A stretch of DNA of 64,000 bases, from contig JAGFNQ010009499.1 in the NCBI GenBank assembly GCA_024364735.1, positions 1 to 64,000 of the forward strand, written 5' to 3'. Made by a program: the position numbers and the translations under genes. Source of the stretch: Boesenbergia rotunda (Eukaryota > Streptophyta > Magnoliopsida > Zingiberales > Zingiberaceae). This document shows positions 46,779-57,909 of this stretch, in pieces; positions within the stretch are counted from its first letter, which is position 1; each line of letters starts with the position of its first letter. The notes below the pieces were generated by a model. It worked only from the letters and a program-made list of their open reading frames with translations, did not search any database and was not told the DNA's origin.

Positions 46779-47596
46779 ATTCCTCCCTTTTTGATGAGCA
46801 TCAACCCAAATAAATTAGGATAAATCAAATCATAAAGAGCATTGTTTATAAAATAAAAAATAAAAACTAACTATGCAATTTAGCACAAAAATATTGAGTA
46901 TTGCAATTAAGTATATAACCCTTATAATTCTCTCGCTTTGATCATATAAAAAAAGGTGTTTGTTAAAAAATTTTGGAAAAATTATGAAAAATTCTAAATG
47001 TTTTTTAAAAAAATTTAAAAATATTTTTCTTTTCCAAAAAATAAGTGATTATTTTCTGAGTGTTTGGAATTTAACATAGAGCCATCGAAAATTTTGAGTA
47101 AAAAAAATCCTATCTCTAAAAATTTTTAATTTGATTTTGAAATAAACATTAATAAAAAATTAATTTTCTATCAAATTCAAATTCAAAAAATTTGTGTCCC
47201 TGTGTAAGACTGATTATCTGACTATGAAAGAAGAAATAAATAAATAAATTTTCTAAGTCAAAAAATAATTTTTAAAATAAGATTTTGACTTCGAAATTTT
47301 TTTGATAACTTTTGTCTACCATCAAAATACTAAGTCTAATTTTCTAAAATTTAGGTTTTCACAAAAACTCATTTTTGCAGTAAATAATGTGATTTTTGAT
47401 AATAAAAAAGATTACAAAAATTCATTTAACATTCGAAAAAAATCTAAAAACTTTTCTATGGATAGATATAAATGATGTCTATCACAAAAAAAATACAAGA
47501 ACTAATTAAATCCTGAAATAAATTGTCAAATAGTTTTTCATTACTCAAGCATTTTCAAAGGATGTTATTCAATACTAAGCATGTAAAAAATAACAT
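46779..47596 (-). other. AT-rich non-coding interior of E12
   Basis: Mostly A/T runs between the gag end and the 3' LTR. No open frame or repeat array was recognised. Confidence 0.5.
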
Positions 47597-49085
47597 TTAA
47601 TAATTTAAGACAGATTTTGGGGCTAAATATAAATTTTCACCTACTGGATTAATTAAGAATTTAGGTGGAATATAATTTTTTGATACTTTTACAATTTGGC
47701 TCCTTAGATTCCTAATATACATGTTTTGTCCTGCATCAAATCTTGTATTTCTTTTTATGAAGACTGAATATTTCATCATGTTGATTCCTTTTTCAATAAA
47801 TCTATCTGGAATTTTTAGTTTTATATTTTCTAGTTTTAAATTGTCATTTTTACTTTTCAAATTATCAAATAGTTTTAATGGGCATGCAGTGGTTAATTTC
47901 TTTTTCAAATTTATATTTTTTGTCCTTGATTTACATAAAGAACTAAGCATAGATTTTATACTAGAATGAAGCTTATCTGGAGGATGTTTGCATACCTCAC
48001 TTATCATTTCGTCATGTATTAAACTGGATGCTCCCCTTCATCGCTGCTTCCTTCTGATGTATCTCCCCCTTTATCGATGCTCATTTCAGAAGTTGTTTCG
48101 TTGTCTGATTCGTGATGACTTGCCATAAGTGTAAGTCCAACGTAGGCTTCGATCTCAGATTCTGAGGACAAATCATCCCATATAGCTTTTAAGTTCTTGT
48201 GATTCGATCATCTTAATCCTTTATCGTTGTCTTTGGTAGTCAGCTTTGGACAATTATCTATGATGCGACCCTCTTCTTAACAATTATAGCATCTAACATT
48301 TCTTCTTCTAGGGATGTTCTTCTTGGCCTGTGACTTTTTGAACTTGTTAGTTTTAAATAATTTATTCAGCTTCCTTACCACATAAGTTGTTTCCTCTTCA
48401 TCAGTTGAGAATTCTTCATCCGATTTGATCTTCTTTGTATTCAGGGTGATATTGTCTAATTTTCCTTTTCTTCATACACACTGAGTTTCGTGAAGTTCGA
48501 AAGTAGAAGACAAGATTTCTAGAGTACTTACCTCGAGGTCCTTGGAGATATAGTAGGAGTCAACTAACGATATCCACTCTAGTGTTCTTGGAAATATGTT
48601 CAAAGCATACCTTAATGAATCTCAGTTTGTTATCATTTTTATGAGATTCATAAGTTTTGTGATCAACTCCTTGATCATGGCATGTAGTTGGGCCACTGTC
48701 TCTCCTTCTATCTGGAGGTTGGTTAACTGAGTTTGGAGTATATCTCACTGTGCAAGATTTGCTTCCAAGGTTCCCTCGTACAATTCCAGGAACTTCTCCC
48801 ATAGTTCCTTTGTTGACTCATAGGTGCCTTTCCAATTGCCTTTCGAGCCGGGAGTATTGTTAGCAAATGAAATTCTGCTTTGGCGTTGATTATAGAGTCT
48901 GACTGTTGCTTCTTACTCCATAGATGCACTTCTTTTATCTCATCATTCTCACCTTTGGGTACTTTAAAACCATATTTTATTATTAGTAAAATTTCAAAAT
49001 CGGTTCTAAAGAATACCTCTATTTTTCGCTTCCATATCATGAGCTCTCCCTCAAACTTAAACTGGTGTATGCTAGTTTTGGCCAT
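47597..49085 (-). pseudogene. Broken gag of E12
   Basis: Starts MAKTSIHQFKFEGELMIWKR (49085), the usual N-terminal motif of this gag type. A damaged zinc knuckle at about 48295-48255 reads CYNC, a stop, then NCPK, with the His replaced by Arg. The C-terminal open part (48007-47597) is lysine-rich and coiled-coil-like (LKSKNDNLKLENIKLK) and ends PPKFLINPVGENLYLAPKSV, resembling the gag end just before protease in copia elements. There are several stops and frameshifts. Confidence 0.7.
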
Positions 49086-49145
49086 CGTCTTATCGCTTTA
49101 TCTAGTAGTTAGTCTTTCAAAAGCGAACCTCGCTCTGATATCACT

Positions 49146-49911
49146 TGTAGGTATTGTGCAAGCTAGCTAGAGGGTGGGTGAATAGCCTTACAAATTTAAA
49201 GTTAGATCTTTGATACTTTCTTTAGTAAAGATAGACAGATTAGTTTAAGCAATTAAAAACATGAACAATATAAAGAAGAAGAGGATTAGATTTTTTACTT
49301 AGTTGCAACAAGGATGGTTGCTAATCTAAGACAGTGAAAGTGCAATAAGAGAAAATTCTTCAGCATAGGTGGAAAAGCCTCTTACATTCTTTATAAAGCT
49401 CAAAAAGAACTAGGAAATTGAGTATAAGTTATTGCTCTTTAAACCTAGCTCTATAGGGCTATTTATAGCCCAATGGTTGAAGTTACAATTTGTTGACGTG
49501 GCATTTAGGGCACCTTCAAAGTCATCCAGGGTGCCTCCAAGTGGATAAAACTTTATCCAAGCAAATTGCTACTTTATCCTGGTTGGAGGCGCCTTGGTTC
49601 CAACTTAAGACACCTTGGGTCTAACTCAGGGAACCTTGGGTCCAACCTAGGGTGGCTTCATACCTTTTCATGGGAGCCGCCCTGGTTCCAATCAAGGCAC
49701 CCTCAGTCCCTTTGAGAGCACCTTAGCTCCTCAAGATCAGCTTCTCAAAGTCAACTTTATGTTGACTTTTTCTATTTTTGTCCGCTTAGGTAATCTCAGA
49801 TCACCCAAAGTTGAGCTCACCCAAACCTAACTCCGATCTTCTTCTTTGAATAGGCTTTCTTCCTGACTTCTAGTCCCTTAGAGTTGCGCACGCCCTTCTC
49901 ACCCACCGATG
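49146..49911 (-). repeat. E12 5' LTR, truncated on the right
   Basis: The plus strand starts TGTAGGTATTG and includes GCTAGAGGGTGGGTGAATAG, a variant of the G-run motif of the other LTRs. It is cut at 49911 by the start of the copia LTR (TGTTAGGATG). Confidence 0.7.
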
Positions 49912-49968
49912 TGTTAGGATGTATACTAAAAACTTGTCTTTTTCTATGAACATCTACATTTTGAAAGG

Positions 49969-49980
49969 GAATCACAACAA
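49969..49980. repeat. 12-bp target duplication of the chimera, left copy
   Basis: GAATCACAACAA, repeated exactly at 52419-52430 directly after an A-run. The length suits target-primed reverse transcription, not an LTR-type insertion. Confidence 0.8.
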
Positions 49981-50126
49981 AAGGGTAAAAGCTCGTTTGA
50001 TTTTGATTTCCAATATGAATATGAACCATGAAAGCGTGGCCTATTGATCCTTTAGGCCTTTGAAATTTGAAGCTAGAGGTGTCAGAAAAGTCACCACAAG
50101 GATAATTGGCTTGTGGCAGCCAAGCG
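49981..50126 (+). pseudogene. 25S rRNA fragment, part 1 (diverged)
   Basis: I recognise AAGGGTAAAAGCTCGTTTGA, GAAGCTAGAGGTGTCAGAAA and GGCTTGTGGCAGCCAAGCG from the conserved 3' third of plant 25S rRNA. Compared with the plant sequence as I remember it, about 14 positions differ, nearly all C-to-T or G-to-A, the mark of methylated-cytosine decay. It continues after the solo LTR at 52009. Confidence 0.85.
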
Positions 50127-52003
50127 TGTTGGGATCTCCCGACACCAAAACACAAAACGCAGTGGAAACAAGATCCCTTGAGCGATCCATACGAAAGAAA
50201 AACTTATACAAAGTTCATCTATCTAATAGATCTATCTACAGTGTATACCTTTGGAGCGTGCCCTTCGCTTATCCCGCTCGTCCAAGATGCGCCGGATCTC
50301 TTGCACGTTCAAGTGTCTGTACCTCTATTCGTATCCACATGGGCATGATCTCTCAACTTCGGGAAGAACTACCTTAGTTGTGCTAGTAACTTGAGGTAGT
50401 TCAAAAAACCACCGAGAACCCAACAAGGGGTTTCGGCCAAGGAGGAGAAGAGGAAGAAGAGAGGAAGGGAAGAAGAGAAAACAATCACTTGTCATTCAAA
50501 ATGACTAGACTCTCTTTTATACTCATCCCATGAATATGAAGAATCTTTTGTCTCTTTGACTTCCCTTCTTTAAAGCCAATAAAGAGCACATCTTTTCATG
50601 TGACTCTTCACCTTCTCTTCATCTAATGAAGAAAGACTTTTCTCTTTCCTTCATTAAACACTTTAATGAATTTCCCCATGCAATTTCGACTGGGCCCCTC
50701 GGGCTTCCGACCAGGTCTCCTGGCCAAGTTTGCCGAGCAAGTCGCCGAGCTCCCGACCCAGTCTGTCGAGCGCTGAGCTCCCAACCCAGTCTGCCGAGCG
50801 CCGACCCAGTCTGCCGAGCGCCAACCCAATCTGCCGAGCGCCAAGCTCCCGACCAAGTCCCTGAGCTCTTGACCAGAGCTCTCGATCAGATCTCGAGTTC
50901 CCAACTCGGGCTCCCGATCAGACTTTCCGAGTTCCCAACTCGGGCTCCCGATCAGACTTCCCGAGTTCCCAACTCGGGCTCCCGATCAGACTTCCCGAGT
51001 TCCCAACTCGGGCTCCCACTTAAATTTCCCGAAGCATCATGTCCTTAATGTGTGACCCAATAGGTTCTCGTAACGTTGGCAATGCGCCTAAACACCTTTG
51101 ACACATAAGCAATGAGCGACATCTAGCAATACATCATTGCTACCCCAAGTAGCAAGAAAAGTCGAGATCCGACTAAACCTCCGTGACTATGATAATGTAT
51201 GACCTTGTCCTTCTATCCTCGATATCTAGATTGACCAATGAGGCATAGACCGTGTCATCCTCGATCAATCTTTGTATTTCTTGATCCCCGAGTAGACTCA
51301 CTTAAACAAATGAGCTCAATATCTCATATTAACTCATTCGAGCATGGCCATGCATTTTAGTAGTCCTACTCGATCAAGGGGCCCACAGATATCACTCCCA
51401 TTATATGGGAGGGATAGATCCCATCTACATCACTCACATCCCTCCGCATAATTCATTACATGCCCAGTGATCGCCTTTATAGTCCACCCTGTTACGGGTG
51501 ACATTTGATGATACCAAAGTACATAACTCCTTATGTAGGGAACCGTAGTGACTTTAGGTCCAAAGACTATTCATATCAATAGTCACATGAGAAAGTTTAT
51601 GACACTCATATGACAATCTATGAACTTTCTCATGGCGGGTCAATTCAGTACACATTCTCTAATGTATACCCATGTGTCAACTTGATATCACATATCCATG
51701 ACTTGTGAGCTCAAGTCATCAATTGACCTACATGCTAGTCTCCATGCATTAATATTGTCCCTGAACATTAATGCTTGACTAGGAATAATTTAGTGTAGTG
51801 TTCTCTACATTATGTTACTATCGATTCAACCAATCAATATAATGTAGATAAGAACCTACTACACAAGGACGTTATTATATTTAGTTATTTGACACAAAAA
51901 TAAAGTAAGTATAATAACCAATCATGCCTTTATTAATGATAGAATATGATACAAAAGTCCCTAGTTAATCATCACATAATTGGCTCTAGGGCTCCTACTA
52001 ACA
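50127..52003 (-). mobile_element. Solo LTR (1,877 bp) inside the 25S rRNA fragment
   Basis: The plus strand starts TGTTGGGATC and ends CTACTAACA. It is flanked by AAGCG (50122-50126) and AAGTG (52004-52008), a target duplication with one C-to-T change. Orientation is inferred from the resemblance of its left end to the U5 side of the other minus-strand LTRs. It carries repeats of CCGAGCTCCCGA and, at 50880-51020, of CCCGAGTTCCCAACTCGGG. Its last 210 bases match 27602-27811. Confidence 0.8.
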
Positions 52004-52008
52004 AAGTG

Positions 52009-52083
52009 TTCATAGCGACGTTGCTTTTTGATCCTTCGATGTCGCCTCTTCCTATCATTGTGAAGCAGAATTCACCAAGTGTT
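52009..52083 (+). pseudogene. 25S rRNA fragment, part 2
   Basis: Contains TTCATAGCGACGTTGCTTTT, ATCATTGTGAAGCAGAATTC and ACCAAGTGTT, continuing part 1 exactly across the LTR insertion. It is almost unchanged from the plant 25S sequence as I remember it; the resemblance stops after AAGTGTT. Confidence 0.85.
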
Positions 52084-52128
52084 TGTTATAGATTAATGCG
52101 CTTATAGAATTATTTAAATTTGTTTGCC

Positions 52129-52418
52129 CCCGCGGGCATTGTGCGATTGGTAATGACTCACTTGGGTGATCCCTCACTTCCCGGGTTCAATTCCTCCCTG
52201 GTAGAGTGCGCAGTATGATGATGGAAGAAATCACCATAGGCTGCTGCGTGGTCGGACCATCGGGTACAGATATCATCAGTGGTGAAGTCGCCATGTGTCT
52301 CCATCCAGTGATTTACCCTCGTTGACCGGTGGGGACTCTCATTGAAGTCTGTGGGACAGGGCTGGTCAGGCAAGTGGATTAGTCAGGCGTAAGCCTGAAT
52401 ACCCCTTGTAAAAAAAAA
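52129..52418 (+). mobile_element. tRNA-derived SINE body with A-tail
   Basis: GGTTCAATTCC at 52184-52194 matches the B box of tRNA promoters at 10 of 11 positions. A weaker A-box-like TGTGCGATTGG lies about 44 bases upstream. The 3' end, GGATTAGTCAGGCGTAAGCC then TGAATACC, resembles the tails of several plant SINEs and is followed by nine A residues. Confidence 0.65.
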
Positions 52419-53139
52419 GAATCACAACAACACTGATGCATATTTATATTAGTATGTGCATAACTGTCAGTTACATTGCATTGTAGATAACATGGTATGT
52501 GGTGATACACAGAAGATCATGTTATCAGTCCCTTGTAAAGTATAAGTAGAGGCTCACAACCGAGATGGAGTTGGACAAACTATCGGGATGGTTGTAGTGT
52601 AATTAGGTGTGGTTTATCTTGACTATAAAATCACATTAGTGCACATTGTGTGCATTGAGTAGGACCAAAATAGAGGTGATCCAAATTGTACTAACTTCAT
52701 AATTAGATCGGACCTCAGATTATTATAGAGTACATGCTCTAAATCCCGATATAATAAAGGGCACATGTACTTAGTAGTTATCTCTTTGATTTACCAATGG
52801 ACGAGATTTATTCTGCTAAATTGATAGGACCGGTAAGTTGGGAGATAATATTATTTCCATGGTGTGTCATTGATTATTGATGGAATCCTTGTCCTGGTGA
52901 GTCAGGATGATGATGCCCCCTTCATGAGCTCATAAGGTTCATCATGTTAAACCCCTGCAGGTGGACTTGGTCCAACATGATGATAAGGATGAGTGGTACT
53001 AGTCAAGGAGTTAGAGGTTGATTAATTAAAATTGTCAGTAATTTAAATTAATCGACGGACATTCGATATTTTAAACACAGGGAGATGGATGTACTCATAA
53101 TAGGTAGAACCCATATGAAAATATGGGGGTTGGTGAGGA

Positions 53140-53850
53140 AGTTCAATGGAGATCCTTTAGTGGAATGGATCTTCATTAATGGATCGGATTTGGATCTATT
53201 AGCGGGCCAAGACCCAACTCCTCCTCATGGTCCGAATCGTAGCCCTATATATACCCCATGGAATCATGAAAACAAGGCTAATCAATTAATCATCCAACCT
53301 AAGGCTTTTCACCTCTCCCTCTCTCCCTTCTCTCTCCTAGGTCACGACACAAGGAGGAGGAGCTCCATCTCCTTCTTCCAATCTTCCCTTCCTCTCAACC
53401 ACTTGGTGGATGGCCTCTACTGGGAGTTCTTCTCTCCCTTTTGTGGTGTGCGACGAGGAAGAGGGTGAGGCCCGCGAGCGGCGGGCGGTGGTGCAAGGGA
53501 GGTGGCGGCGGCGCCACAATCAAAGGGAGAAGAGAGGTTTCGGTCGGTTTGGGTTGAGAAGGAGACCTCTTCTCTCCTTCATCATCATCATCATCTTCTT
53601 CTTCTTCCTCTCCGGAGTTTCTTTATGGCCAGCAGGCTTGGGTGGCCTTGGAGGGCCAGCGGCGCAAGGGAGGGAGGAGGAAGAAACCGGTGGTAGAAAA
53701 CCCTAGAGCAAGGGTTTTGATCGGTGCGTGAAGAAGCGATTAATTGGAGGCCCTTGGTGATTCTGGTTCTTGGTAGAGCATCGCCCACACGACGTCCAAG
53801 AAGGGAGGGTCATACGGTAGAAGATCGTAAGGTAAAGAGAGGTATATTTC
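53140..53850 (+). other. GC-rich central part of the E13 LTR
   Basis: Contains the 3' transcribed part of the LTR, with open frames near 53085-53706. These are not conserved in the E10 LTRs at the protein level, so I do not call a gene. Confidence 0.4.
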
Positions 53851-54859
53851 TATCTTGGCTACTTATTTAGTTCTATAATTTCATGTGTAGTATTAATTAA
53901 TTATCATGTTTAATTATTTGCTTAATTAATGTTTGATAATTAATTATTGCACCCCAAAAATAAACACAAAAACTGGCGATCCGCTCGTCATCTTTTCCTC
54001 GGTCAATTGGTTAGGCAAGTTACAAGGCTTGAACTTCGAGTTTGCCTAAGTTGTAACTTGAATCAATTGATACGATGATGAGATGGTCGTTTGGGAGATA
54101 GGTCTCCATTCGGATTAATTTTTTAATCCGTAGACATGGAGAGGTCTCTCAAGGACAACTAGGTATTCGGTTAGGAAACCCGCCGAGCCATATCCATCAA
54201 TTGGTATCAAAGCTGAGGTTTTCGATTTTCTGTGTTTAGGATTCGGTTACTTTTTGCACATTATCATATATTTTATTTTTTCGGATAATATGTGGATGTG
54301 TGTAGGCTAACACTTTGTTGCAGGCATGAGATTCTAACTATTATATCTTAAATAATGGTTGTATGTGATTGATTGTGCATTATTGTAATTAATTGAATCC
54401 TCGGGGTTTACGAGGCTAGATAGGTATTTAATTTTCGTAATTGAATACGACACATGTTTAGCCGAGCTTTTATTTACTTTCGATCTAGATTATATGTACA
54501 CTCCATTATGAAGTATATAATCGATAGATGTAAATAAGTAGCTAGTTATCTCGGCTCGGAAATCCCTTTAATGGTGGCTTGCGCATGGTGTATGGAGGAG
54601 TGGACGAGGTGACTACACGACTGGAGGCGCATTGGAGACCAAGGCCACGATAGTTGGAAAAATCTAGGATTTTTCTTATTTGTTGCTTTGGTTATGTGCT
54701 TGTTGTGTGTGTGCATGAAAATTCCTCATTATAAATAACTAAGTGGGAGAAGGACCCTAAGGGTCCCGCGACCTCCATTACTAATCTGACAAGTGATGCA
54801 AACAAGCCTGTGTGTCGGCTCTGAGTGCCTTCCTTCACAACGGATGAGCTTGTTCTGCG

Positions 54860-57332
54860 GACCCCAATTACATATATTGGAAAAGAAACTTGGACATTGT
54901 CCTAACTGCTGAAGAGTACAAATATGTACTCTTTGACGAATGTCCTAAAAAGCCTGGCGAGAATTCTGGTGAAGAGCATAGGGAGCGATATAAGAAGTGG
55001 GTTAAGGCAGATGAGATGGCGCGGTGCTACATTTTGGCATCTATGTCAAATGTATTGCAACATCAGCATCAGGTCATGCCCACTGCTTATGATATGATTC
55101 TAAACCTCAAGGAGCTCTTCGGGCACCAGAATCGGGCCGCTAGGCAGGTTGCGATGAAGAACATGACGACGACTACCATGGTCGAAGGGACACCCATGTG
55201 GGATCATGTCCATAAGATGATGGCCCACCTCAATGAGATTGAGGTCCTTGGAACGGAGATCGACGGGGAAACCCAGGTCAATATCATACTCCAATCTTTG
55301 CCTAGGAGTTTTGAGCAGTTCCGGCTCAACTACAATATGAACAAACATACATATACGTTGGGGGAATTGCTGGCAGAACTCTAGGCGGTAGAGGGGCTTT
55401 TTCGTTATAGTTCTCAGGCCTTGGTTACTCAGAGGGTTTCGACTTTTGTGCCGAAAGGCAGGAAGAAGAAGAAACAAGGTGGGTATAAGAAGGCAGTAGG
55501 GTCGCAGGGACCTTAGACTAGTGTGAAGTGATGGATCGAGAAAAACGATAGAGCGGGGGGGGGGGGGGGTGAATATCGTTAATACTTTGTTGGATAAAGA
55601 AAAGAGTTAATGCAACAGAAACAAATCAATCACACAGGAACACAAGTAGATTTTTACTTGGTTCGGAGTCGTGGTCGGCTCCTACTCCAAGGCCCACAGT
55701 CCTTGACCATTTACTTTGAGCAATTCTATAATCGCGCAATAGGTTTACAAGTTTAAGAACAAGAATATCTCAGTAAATGAAAATAGCTACACTTTTCGTT
55801 ATCGGCGCCCGATGTGGATCGTATTTCGGAGCAGAGGGTCGTCGTCAGCACTAGAATCTCGAAGTCGGAGTTTGCCGGGGCGTAGCGCATGAACGAAAAG
55901 CTTTGGAGTGTCAAAAAGCAGTTGTGTTGAAGCCTTGGGGTCGAGCACCTTTTTACAGTGCTCCTGGGGGCACCTGATATGTCGGGGGCACCTGACACGT
56001 GCCTTCAGCTGCGAGAACCTTCATCCACAGCTCGGTCAAGGCTTATCCCCTCCGATTCGGCCCCTGGTCTGACTGGGGCACCCGGGACCTCCTGGGCGCC
56101 TAGCTTGACCTCGTCCAATGGCTTCTAGGCAGATTTGCTTCGATGGTTTGTTTGTTTTTGACATTGGGCGCCCGGGACCTCCGGGGCGCCTAGCCCAGTG
56201 TGGTTTCGAAGCGTTCTTGCTTCCTTGCTGTTTTGGCTTTGACCTTAGGCGCCCGGGACCTCCCGGGCGCCTAGCCCAGTTGCCTGCCCCTTCCTTTGGG
56301 GCGTTCTGAGCTGCAGCAACACATTCCTTTGGTCCCTGCAACCAAGGTTAGTTCCAAAACATACAAAGCAAGAATATTAGTCAATATTTACAGCCGTAGC
56401 TATCTTGGTTCTGACTTCGGGTCTCCCAAATGGAACCCTAGGTCGAACCGACGCCTACTGTTCCCTCGACAGGGAACGCGTCCTCACATACTCCTCTAAG
56501 GAGAGTTTACCTTTTGCCAACCGGCTCCTCCGGTTGGACTTTTGCCCAATCCCTCTGACCAGGTCTTCGTGCCCAACTTCCGGTCAGGTCTTCAGTGCCC
56601 AACCCCTTGCCAGGACTTCGTGCCCAATCCTCAACCAGGACTTCATTGCCCGACTTTCGGTCAGGTCTTCTTGCCCAGTCCTTGACCAGGACTTCTTTGC
56701 CCAACCCTTTGCCAGGACTTCTTGCCTAGTGTACCTAGGGCTTCTTCCTGCACACTCAGTGAACATGTTAGACAACAATAGCATCTTAACTTCTGAACCC
56801 TTTACCATTATCAAAACCCAGGTTTGACTTAGGTGCTGCTTGCACCAACATGAAGAACCCGAGAGGCAAGTGCTTAATGTGCAAGCAAACTGGACACTGG
56901 AAGGCGAACTGTCCCCGTCGTCAAGACAAAGGTATTTTTTCGTATTTAGTCGTTGAAACATGTTTAGCAGTGTTATCTATCGGTACCTGGTGTATAGATA
57001 TGGGAGCCACTGATCATGTCTGCAACTCTTAGCAAGGGTTCCAGGAAACCCGACGGCTAGCTGATGGGGAAATCATCGTCTACATGGGCAATGCTACAGA
57101 GGTGACAACTGTTGTAGTGGGAGACATTTATTTATCATTTGATAGGAATAAAGTTTTGGTTTTGAGAAATTGCTTATATGTACCCTCTTTTAGAAAGAAT
57201 TTGGTTTCAGTTTCAAGATTAATAAAGGATGGATATTCTATTGTTTTTAATAACAAAGTTGTTATAAAGAGAAATAGAGAGATTATTTGTTCGGGTATTA
57301 TGGTTGGCAATTTGTATATGATGGAAGTATAG
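54860..57332 (+). pseudogene. Copia gag-protease region of E13, split by a solo LTR
   Basis: Before the insertion, the frame from 54866 to about 55528 shows NLDIVLTAEEYKYVLFDECP, ILASMSNVLQHQHQ and VNIILQSLPRSFEQFRLNYN (the UBN2_2 capsid domain), with a stop at 55382. After the insertion (56851 onward) it continues with the zinc knuckle CLMCKQTGHWKANC, then WCIDMGATDHVCNS (copia protease site with Ser changed to Met) and LYVPSFRKNLVSVSRLIKDG leading to LYMMEV (GAG-pre-integrase). Stops at 55382 and about 57030 mark it as dead. Confidence 0.8.
55529..56850 (-). mobile_element. Solo LTR (1,322 bp) in the E13 gag
   Basis: Same family as the E6 LTRs. The plus strand starts TGATGGATCG and ends TTGCACCAACA. 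It is flanked by a perfect target duplication TGAAG (55524-55528 and 56851-56855). It has a run of 15-16 G residues near the left end, GGGCGCC-type motifs, and a diverged set of GCCCAAC/GGTCAGG repeats at 56540-56740 in place of the CTGGC/CTAGC units. Confidence 0.9.
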
Positions 57333-57909
57333 CTCGGCAGGTTTCCTAATCGAACATGAGATTCAACATGAGAGACCTCTCCATGTCTACGGATTAAAAA
57401 TTTAGTCTGAATGGAGAACCGTCTCCCAAATGATCGTCTCGTCATCGTATCAATTGATTCAAGTCTCAACTTAGCTAAACTCAAGAGTAAGGCCTTGTGA
57501 CTTTTCGAATCAATTGACCGCGAAAAAAATGACGAATGGATCACCGGTTTTTGTATTTATTTTTGGGGTCCATGACTTAATTAATTATCAATATTAATTA
57601 TCAAATAATTAAACTATGACAACCAATTAAGAACATACATGCGATGATAAAAATCACATAAAATAATAGAAACTAAAGAGGAGCCAACGAGAGATATACC
57701 TCATCTTTTACCTCACAGTCTTCTACCGTATGACCCTCCCCTCTTGGACGTCGTGTGGGTGACGATCTACTAAGACGCGGAGTCACCAAGGCTTGCCATG
57801 ATAACCGTCTTCTACACTCTTCCAACCACCAACCAAAACCCTAGCACCTAGGGTTTACCCGCCGGCCACCTCCCCACCTCCACTTGCGCCGCCGACCACA
57901 CCAAGCCCG
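57333..57909 (-). mobile_element. Inverted partial LTR related to E13/E10
   Basis: The reverse complement of the right part of the E13 LTR (about 53640-54190). GCTCGGCAGGTTTCCTAATC and GACCTCTCCATGTCTACGG match the E13 LTR read backwards. The last 10 or so LTR bases are missing at the 57332 junction. It ends at gypsy sequence. Confidence 0.75.

Larger units (their letters stand above)
45988..49911 (-). mobile_element. E12: decayed gag-only LTR retrotransposon
   Basis: The left LTR (45988-46778) lacks its first roughly 165 bases. The right LTR (49146-49911) is cut by the copia element at 49912. Between them is one broken gag and no pol. A damaged primer-binding site (minus strand TGATATCAGAGC) lies at about 49132-49143. 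A polypurine tract (TTCCTCCCTTTTTGATG on the plus strand) follows the left LTR. Confidence 0.75.
49981..52418 (+). mobile_element. Chimeric retroinsertion: 25S rRNA fragment joined to a SINE with an A-tail
   Basis: In order: 25S rRNA-like sequence (49981-50126 and 52009-52083, split by a solo LTR), a 45-base linker of unknown origin (52084-52128), a tRNA-like SINE body (52129-52409) and an A-tract (52410-52418). One 12-bp target duplication flanks the whole, indicating a single insertion event with template switching. Without the later solo LTR it would be about 560 bp. Confidence 0.7.
49912..54199 (+). repeat. E13 5' LTR, interrupted
   Basis: The pieces are 49912-49980 (starting TGTTAGGATGTATACTAAAA) and about 52431-54199 (ending TATCCATCA). 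They are contiguous once the insertion is removed: the equivalent E10 sequence runs from GAATCAGAAGTCACAC into TTATATTAGTATGTG with no gap. Confidence 0.85.
49912..57332 (+). mobile_element. E13: Ty1/copia element, plus strand, 3' truncated, with nested insertions
   Basis: Same broad family as E10. It has a 5' LTR interrupted by the rRNA/SINE chimera, a primer-binding site (TGGTATCAAAGC at 54202-54213, one change), gag interrupted by a solo LTR, and the protease region. It stops at 57332, where an inverted LTR piece begins. Confidence 0.8.

Noticed and set aside
47721..47969. Hydrophobic frame resembling a membrane protein
   Set aside because: It is the antisense of the lysine-rich gag end of E12.
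52139..52194. Possible tRNA gene
   Set aside because: The B box is good but the A box is weak, no acceptor stem or anticodon arm can be paired, and the sequence continues into a SINE body with an A-tail.
53410..53788. Possible gene at the end of the E13 LTR
   Set aside because: Low-complexity histidine/isoleucine and arginine runs, present on both strands, with no equivalent protein in the E10 LTRs.
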